Positions 59,285 through 64,000 of a stretch of DNA of 64,000 nucleotides are shown piece after piece. Below the pieces are notes generated by a model. That model was not told where the DNA came from. It saw nothing but the letters and a program-made list of their open reading frames with translations, and did no database searches. The translations under genes and the position numbers were made by a program. Origin of the DNA: Pseudomonas sp. P8_229 (lineage in GTDB: Bacteria; Pseudomonadota; Gammaproteobacteria; Pseudomonadales; Pseudomonadaceae); assembly GCF_034008635.1 (NCBI RefSeq), contig NZ_CP125378.1, positions 5,332,501-5,396,500 of the forward strand, in the 5' to 3' direction. The number at the start of each line of letters is the position of its first letter. Position 1 is the stretch's first letter.

Positions 59285-61693
59285 TTGAAGAAATCCACCG
59301 CAGCACCAAAAACAGTCGTTCCGCTCTGGCGCCAGCAATTGCACTACCGGCTCAAGGAAGGTGCATTGATCGCCATCGGTGCCTTGTGCCTGTTCCTGAT
59401 GATGGCCTTGCTGACCTATGGCAAGGACGATCCGGGCTGGAGCCACAACAGCAAGATCGACGACGTACAGAACTTCGGCGGCCCGGCCGGTTCCTACAGC
59501 GCCGACATCCTGTTCATGGTGCTGGGTTACTTCGCGTACATCTTCCCGTTGCTGTTGGCGATCAAGGCGTATCAGATCTTCCGTCAACGCCACGAGCCGT
59601 GGCAGTGGAGCGGCTGGCTGTTCTCCTGGCGCCTGATCGGTCTGGTGTTTCTGGTGCTGTCTGGTGCTGCGCTGGCGCATATCCATTTCCATGCCGCCAC
59701 CGGTCTGCCGGCAGGCGCGGGCGGGGCGTTGGGCGAAAGCCTTGGCGATCTGGCACGCAATGCCCTGAACATCCAGGGCAGCACACTGCTGTTCATTGCG
59801 CTGTTTCTGTTCGGCCTGACGGTGTTCACCGACCTGTCGTGGTTCAAGGTGATGGACGTTACCGGCAAGATCACCCTCGACCTGTTTGAACTGTTCCAGG
59901 GCGCGATCAACCGCTGGTGGTCGGCGCGTACCGAGCGCAAGCAATTGGTGGCGCAACTGCGTGAAGTCGATGACCGCGTCCACGACGTGGTCGCTCCGAC
60001 CGTCACCGACAAACGTGAGCAGGCCAAGGTCAAGGAGCGCCTGATCGAACGCGAGCAAGCCCTGAGCAAGCACATGTCCGATCGCGAGAAGCAGGTGCCG
60101 CCGGTCATCGCCCCGGCTCCGGCCAAGGCGCCCGAGCCGAGCAAGCGTGTGCAGAAAGAGAAGCAGGCGCCGTTGTTCGTCGACAGTGCCGTGGAAGGCA
60201 CCTTGCCGCCGATCTCGATCCTCGATCCTGCGGAAAAGAAACAACTCAATTATTCGCCTGAGTCCCTGGCGGCGGTCGGCCACTTGCTGGAGATCAAGCT
60301 CAAGGAATTCGGCGTCGAGGTCACCGTGGATTCGATCCACCCGGGCCCGGTAATTACCCGTTACGAAATCCAGCCTGCCGCCGGGGTCAAAGTCAGCCGC
60401 ATCGCCAACCTGGCGAAAGACCTTGCTCGTTCGCTGGCCGTGACCAGTGTGCGGGTGGTCGAGGTGATTCCGGGCAAGACCACGGTCGGTATCGAGATCC
60501 CCAACGAAGACCGGCAGATCGTGCGTTTCTCCGAAGTGCTGTCGACCCCCGAGTACGACAACTTCAAATCGCCGGTCACCCTGGCCCTGGGTCACGACAT
60601 CGGCGGCAAACCGGTGATCACTGACCTGGCGAAGATGCCGCACCTGCTGGTGGCCGGTACCACCGGTTCCGGTAAATCGGTGGGTGTGAACGCGATGATC
60701 CTGTCGATCCTGTTCAAGTCCGGCCCGGAAGATGCCAAGCTGATCATGATCGACCCGAAAATGCTCGAACTGTCGATCTATGAAGGTATTCCGCACCTGC
60801 TGTGCCCGGTCGTCACCGACATGAAGGACGCCGCCAACGCCCTGCGCTGGAGCGTTGCCGAAATGGAACGCCGCTACAAGCTGATGGCGAAGATGGGCGT
60901 GCGTAACCTGTCCGGCTTCAACGCCAAGGTCAAGGAAGCCCAGGACGCCGGCGAGCCGTTGAGCGATCCACTGTACAAGCGCGAAAGCATCCACGACGAA
61001 GCACCGCTGCTGCAGAAACTGCCGACCATCGTCGTGGTCGTGGACGAGTTCGCCGACATGATGATGATCGTCGGCAAGAAGGTCGAAGAACTGATCGCCC
61101 GTATCGCCCAGAAGGCGCGTGCCGCCGGTATTCACTTGATCCTCGCGACCCAGCGTCCTTCGGTGGACGTGATCACCGGTCTGATCAAGGCCAACATTCC
61201 GACGCGGATGGCGTTCCAGGTGTCGAGCAAGATCGACTCCCGCACCATCATCGACCAGGGCGGTGCCGAGCAACTGCTGGGCCACGGTGACATGCTCTAC
61301 ATGCCGCCGGGCACCAGCCTGCCGATCCGGGTTCACGGTGCATTTGTATCCGACGATGAGGTGCACCGTGTGGTCGAAGCGTGGAAACTGCGCGGCGCAC
61401 CGGAATACAACGACGACATCCTCAACGGTGTCGAAGAGGCTGGCAGCGGTTTTGAAGGCAGCAGCGGTGGCGGCGATGGCGATGATCCTGAAGCCGACGC
61501 GCTGTATGACGAAGCTGTACAGTTCGTGCTGGAAAGCCGTCGTGCCTCGATTTCCGCGGTACAGCGCAAGCTGAAGATCGGCTACAACCGCGCCGCACGG
61601 ATGATCGAAGCCATGGAAATGGCCGGGGTCGTCACCTCGATGAACACCAACGGTTCCCGTGAAGTCCTGGCCCCGGGCCCGGTACGCGACTGA
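59285..61693 (+). CDS. ftsK: DNA translocase FtsK
   Basis: An 802-residue septal DNA pump for chromosome dimer resolution. Four N-terminal helices (about residues 20-190) anchor it at the division site; a charged linker follows (about 195-330). The motor has Walker [13 protein letters not shown] and Walker [13 protein letters not shown]. The C-terminal gamma winged helix ([20 protein letters not shown], then [15 protein letters not shown]) reads KOPS sites. The likely start is TTG at 59285 ([15 protein letters not shown]), with AGGAAAAGAAG just upstream; an in-frame TTG or ATG earlier would add 21 residues. Confidence 0.94.
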   Translation: MKKSTAAPKTVVPLWRQQLHYRLKEGALIAIGALCLFLMMALLTYGKDDPGWSHNSKIDDVQNFGGPAGSYSADILFMVLGYFAYIFPLLLAIKAYQIFRQRHEPWQWSGWLFSWRLIGLVFLVLSGAALAHIHFHAATGLPAGAGGALGESLGDLARNALNIQGSTLLFIALFLFGLTVFTDLSWFKVMDVTGKITLDLFELFQGAINRWWSARTERKQLVAQLREVDDRVHDVVAPTVTDKREQAKVKERLIEREQALSKHMSDREKQVPPVIAPAPAKAPEPSKRVQKEKQAPLFVDSAVEGTLPPISILDPAEKKQLNYSPESLAAVGHLLEIKLKEFGVEVTVDSIHPGPVITRYEIQPAAGVKVSRIANLAKDLARSLAVTSVRVVEVIPGKTTVGIEIPNEDRQIVRFSEVLSTPEYDNFKSPVTLALGHDIGGKPVITDLAKMPHLLVAGTTGSGKSVGVNAMILSILFKSGPEDAKLIMIDPKMLELSIYEGIPHLLCPVVTDMKDAANALRWSVAEMERRYKLMAKMGVRNLSGFNAKVKEAQDAGEPLSDPLYKRESIHDEAPLLQKLPTIVVVVDEFADMMMIVGKKVEELIARIAQKARAAGIHLILATQRPSVDVITGLIKANIPTRMAFQVSSKIDSRTIIDQGGAEQLLGHGDMLYMPPGTSLPIRVHGAFVSDDEVHRVVEAWKLRGAPEYNDDILNGVEEAGSGFEGSSGGGDGDDPEADALYDEAVQFVLESRRASISAVQRKLKIGYNRAARMIEAMEMAGVVTSMNTNGSREVLAPGPVRD

Positions 61694-61760
61694 TTGCAAA
61701 CGCAAGAGGCGGGACAATGATGTGCCGTCGCTCTCCCAACGAGTATTCAAGAGGACTCCC

Positions 61761-62381
61761 ATGCGTCTTATCCGCATGCTGCTGCCAGTACTGGCGTTGA
61801 CCACACTCACGGCCCACGCCGATGACAAGGACGTGGCGCGTCTGACCCAATTGCTGGAAACATCGAAAACCCTGACCGCGAACTTTTCGCAGCTGACCCT
61901 CGACGGCAGCGGCACCCAGTTGCAGGAAACCACCGGTGAGATGACCCTGCAGCGTCCAGGTCTGTTCTACTGGCACACCAATGCGCCGAACGAGCAGACC
62001 ATGGTCTCCGACGGCAAAAAGGTCACCCTGTGGGACCCGGATCTGGAACAGGCGACCATCAAGAAACTCGACGAGCGTCTGACTCAGACCCCGGCACTGC
62101 TGCTGTCCGGTGACGTATCGAAGATCAGCCAGAGCTTCGACATCACCGCGAAAGAAGCGGGCGGCGTGATCGACTTCACCCTCAAGCCGAAAACCAAGGA
62201 CACCCTGTTCGACAACCTGCGTCTGTCGTTCCGCAATGGTCTGGTCAATGACATGCAACTGATCGACAGCGTCGGCCAGCGCACCAACATCCTGTTCACT
62301 GGGGTCAAGGCCAACGAGCCGGTGTCGCCGTCCAAGTTCAAGTTCGACATCCCCAAGGGTGCGGATGTAATCCAGGAGTAA
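61761..62381 (+). CDS. lolA: Outer-membrane lipoprotein carrier protein LolA
   Basis: A 206-residue periplasmic chaperone carrying lipoproteins from LolCDE to LolB. Signal peptide [20 protein letters not shown] is followed by the half-barrel with conserved [20 protein letters not shown] and [11 protein letters not shown] 61761 has AGAGGACT upstream. It lies 67 bases after ftsK and precedes rarA, the usual order. Confidence 0.95.
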   Translation: MRLIRMLLPVLALTTLTAHADDKDVARLTQLLETSKTLTANFSQLTLDGSGTQLQETTGEMTLQRPGLFYWHTNAPNEQTMVSDGKKVTLWDPDLEQATIKKLDERLTQTPALLLSGDVSKISQSFDITAKEAGGVIDFTLKPKTKDTLFDNLRLSFRNGLVNDMQLIDSVGQRTNILFTGVKANEPVSPSKFKFDIPKGADVIQE

Positions 62382-62393
62382 AATGCAAAACCC

Positions 62394-62482
62394 TTGTAGG
62401 AGTGAGCCTGCTCGCGATAGCGGTGGGTCAGACACTGCAGCTGTGACTGACACATCGAATCGCGAGCAGGCTCACTCCTACA
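62394..62482. repeat. REP doublet (TGTAGGAGTGAGCC type)
   Basis: TTGTAGGAGTGAGCCTGCTC and GCGAGCAGGCTCACTCCTAC, inverted, between lolA and rarA. Confidence 0.9.
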
Positions 62483-62535
62483 AAATCAAAAGCATGATTG
62501 GCAACCGATTCAAATAGAGGTTTCAACGCTACGTG

Positions 62536-63858
62536 ATGGATCTGTTTCGCAGTGCACCGATTGCCCAGCCACTGGCCGCGCGTTTGCGTGCGACCAATCT
62601 GGATGAGTATGTCGGTCAGGAGCACGTGCTCGCTCGCGGCAAGCCTCTGCGTGAGGCGCTGGAGCAGGGTGCCCTGCATTCGATGATCTTCTGGGGCCCG
62701 CCCGGCGTGGGCAAGACCACCCTGGCGCGGTTGCTCGCGGAAGTCTCGGATGCACACTTCGAAACGGTCTCGGCGGTGCTCGCCGGGGTCAAGGAGATCC
62801 GTCAGGCGGTTGAAATCGCCAAGCAGCAGGCCGGCCAGTACGGCAAGCGCACGATTCTGTTTGTCGATGAAGTGCACCGTTTCAACAAGTCGCAGCAGGA
62901 TGCGTTCCTGCCATATGTTGAAGACGGCACGCTGATCTTCATCGGCGCCACCACCGAAAACCCCTCGTTCGAACTCAATAACGCCTTGTTGTCGCGGGCC
63001 CGCGTGTATGTGCTGAAAAGCCTCGACGAAGCGGCGCTGCGCAAACTGGTGCACCGCGCACTCACTGAAGAACGCGGACTGGGCAAACGTAATCTGACGC
63101 TCAACGACGAAGGCTTTCAGATGTTGCTGTCGGCCGCCGATGGCGATGGCCGGCGTCTGCTCAATCTGCTGGAAAACGCCTCGGACCTCGCCGAAGACAA
63201 CAGCGAGATCGGCACCGAGCTGTTGCAAAGCCTGCTCGGCGATACGCGTCGGCGCTTCGACAAGGGCGGCGAAGCGTTCTACGACCAGATCTCGGCACTG
63301 CACAAATCGGTCCGTGGCTCCAACCCCGACGGCGCACTCTACTGGTTCGCGCGGATGATCGATGGCGGTTGCGATCCGCTGTACCTGGCCCGACGCGTGG
63401 TGCGCATGGCCAGCGAAGACATCGGCAATGCCGACCCGCGTGCCCTGAGCCTGTGCCTGGCGGCGTGGGAAGTGCAGGAGCGCCTCGGCAGCCCGGAAGG
63501 CGAGTTGGCGGTGGCCCAGGCCATCACTTATCTGGCCTGTGCGCCGAAAAGCAACGCGGTGTACATGGGCTTCAAGACCGCGCTGCGTGCGGCCGCTGAG
63601 AACGGCTCGCTGGAAGTGCCGCTGCACCTGCGCAACGCGCCGACCAAGCTGATGAAACAATTGGGTTACGGCGACGAATACCGCTATGCCCACGACGAGC
63701 CGGACGCCTATGCCGCCGGCGAAGATTATTTCCCGGAAGAACTCGAACCGATCCCGTTCTACCAGCCGGTGCCCCGTGGTCTGGAATTGAAGATCGGTGA
63801 AAAGCTCAACCACCTCGCTCAACTCGACCGTTCAAGCCCTCGGCAGCGGAGAAAATAG
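62536..63858 (+). CDS. rarA: Replication-associated recombination protein A (RarA)
   Basis: A 440-residue AAA+ protein related to clamp loaders, acting at stalled forks. Walker [15 protein letters not shown], Walker [12 protein letters not shown] and sensor [19 protein letters not shown] are present. ATG 62536 ([13 protein letters not shown]) is preferred; a GTG one codon before is an alternative, and the ribosome site is weak. The TAG overlaps the GTG of crcB by one base. Confidence 0.94.
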   Translation: MDLFRSAPIAQPLAARLRATNLDEYVGQEHVLARGKPLREALEQGALHSMIFWGPPGVGKTTLARLLAEVSDAHFETVSAVLAGVKEIRQAVEIAKQQAGQYGKRTILFVDEVHRFNKSQQDAFLPYVEDGTLIFIGATTENPSFELNNALLSRARVYVLKSLDEAALRKLVHRALTEERGLGKRNLTLNDEGFQMLLSAADGDGRRLLNLLENASDLAEDNSEIGTELLQSLLGDTRRRFDKGGEAFYDQISALHKSVRGSNPDGALYWFARMIDGGCDPLYLARRVVRMASEDIGNADPRALSLCLAAWEVQERLGSPEGELAVAQAITYLACAPKSNAVYMGFKTALRAAAENGSLEVPLHLRNAPTKLMKQLGYGDEYRYAHDEPDAYAAGEDYFPEELEPIPFYQPVPRGLELKIGEKLNHLAQLDRSSPRQRRK

Positions 63859-64000
63859 TGCTTCCATTGATTGTTGCCGTCTCCGCCGGCGGGATTGCCG
63901 GTACGCTGTTGCGCTTCGCCGCGGCCAATTGGGTCAGTGCCAATTGGCCGCGGCACTTCTATACCGCGACGCTGGCCGTTAATATCGTGGGCTGTCTGTT
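63858..64000 (+). CDS. crcB: Fluoride ion channel CrcB, 3' end outside window
   Basis: The first 47 residues of a dual-topology fluoride exporter. The opening helix [20 protein letters not shown] with the conserved GGxxGxxxRF pattern and the [12 protein letters not shown] segment (TxxxN) are visible. It starts with GTG, overlapping the rarA stop by one base, and has GGAG upstream in the rarA tail. The remaining roughly 75 residues lie beyond the window. Confidence 0.88.
   Translation, partial: MLPLIVAVSAGGIAGTLLRFAAANWVSANWPRHFYTATLAVNIVGCL

Overview
The window is a chromosomal segment of a fluorescent pseudomonad (Pseudomonas fluorescens group). Three things point there: high-GC coding sequence; the gene order aceA / purB-hflD-mnmA / idh-icd / cspD-clpS-clpA / infA-bpt-aat-trxB / ftsK-lolA-rarA-crcB beside a 13-gene nuo operon with fused nuoCD, which matches the Pseudomonas aeruginosa PA2610-PA2650 neighbourhood as I remember it; and about ten REP doublets in intergenic DNA. 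I see no tRNA, rRNA, CRISPR array, prophage or transposase. The first gene (MFS transporter) and the last (crcB) are cut by the window ends.

Layout. 1-4.1 kb: an MFS transporter tail, an UppP-family phosphatase and an AcoR-type sigma-54 activator. 4.2-10.4 kb: a six-gene glycerol-type ABC importer operon (two ATPases, two permeases, a DUF2160 membrane protein, a binding protein) behind a near-consensus sigma-54 promoter and a helically phased TGTTCA array. 10.6-11.3 kb: a PIN/Phd-type toxin-antitoxin pair. 11.6-20.5 kb: a heavy-metal efflux island, czcS-czcR divergent from czcCBA, followed by two small secreted PtrA-like proteins; an 18-bp motif recurs upstream of czcC and of the first small protein. 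20.6-23.6 kb: a DUF6124 gene behind a structured leader, an OprD-family porin and a HigBA-like pair. 24.0-39.1 kb: the complex I operon nuoA-N on the minus strand, with two stable hairpins between nuoF and nuoG. 39.6-46 kb: isocitrate lyase, a candidate small RNA, a secretin-N protein, a GNAT acetyltransferase, the uL16 hydroxylase, purB, hflD and mnmA. 47-52 kb: a Nudix hydrolase and the divergent pair of monomeric and dimeric NADP-isocitrate dehydrogenases. 52-59 kb: cspD, clpS, clpA, a foldback repeat island, infA, bpt, aat and trxB. 59-64 kb: ftsK, lolA, rarA and the start of crcB.

Functional links. The window holds the whole N-degron branch (Aat and Bpt to tag, ClpS to recognise, ClpA to unfold). 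It also holds the isocitrate branch point (aceA, idh, icd) and the main NADH-oxidising respiratory complex. The most unusual items are the asymmetric ATPase pair of the ABC importer, the shared czc/ptrA-like operator motif, the DUF6124 leader, the candidate RNA upstream of aceA, and the nuoF-nuoG hairpins. All calls come from reading the sequence; no database search was run.
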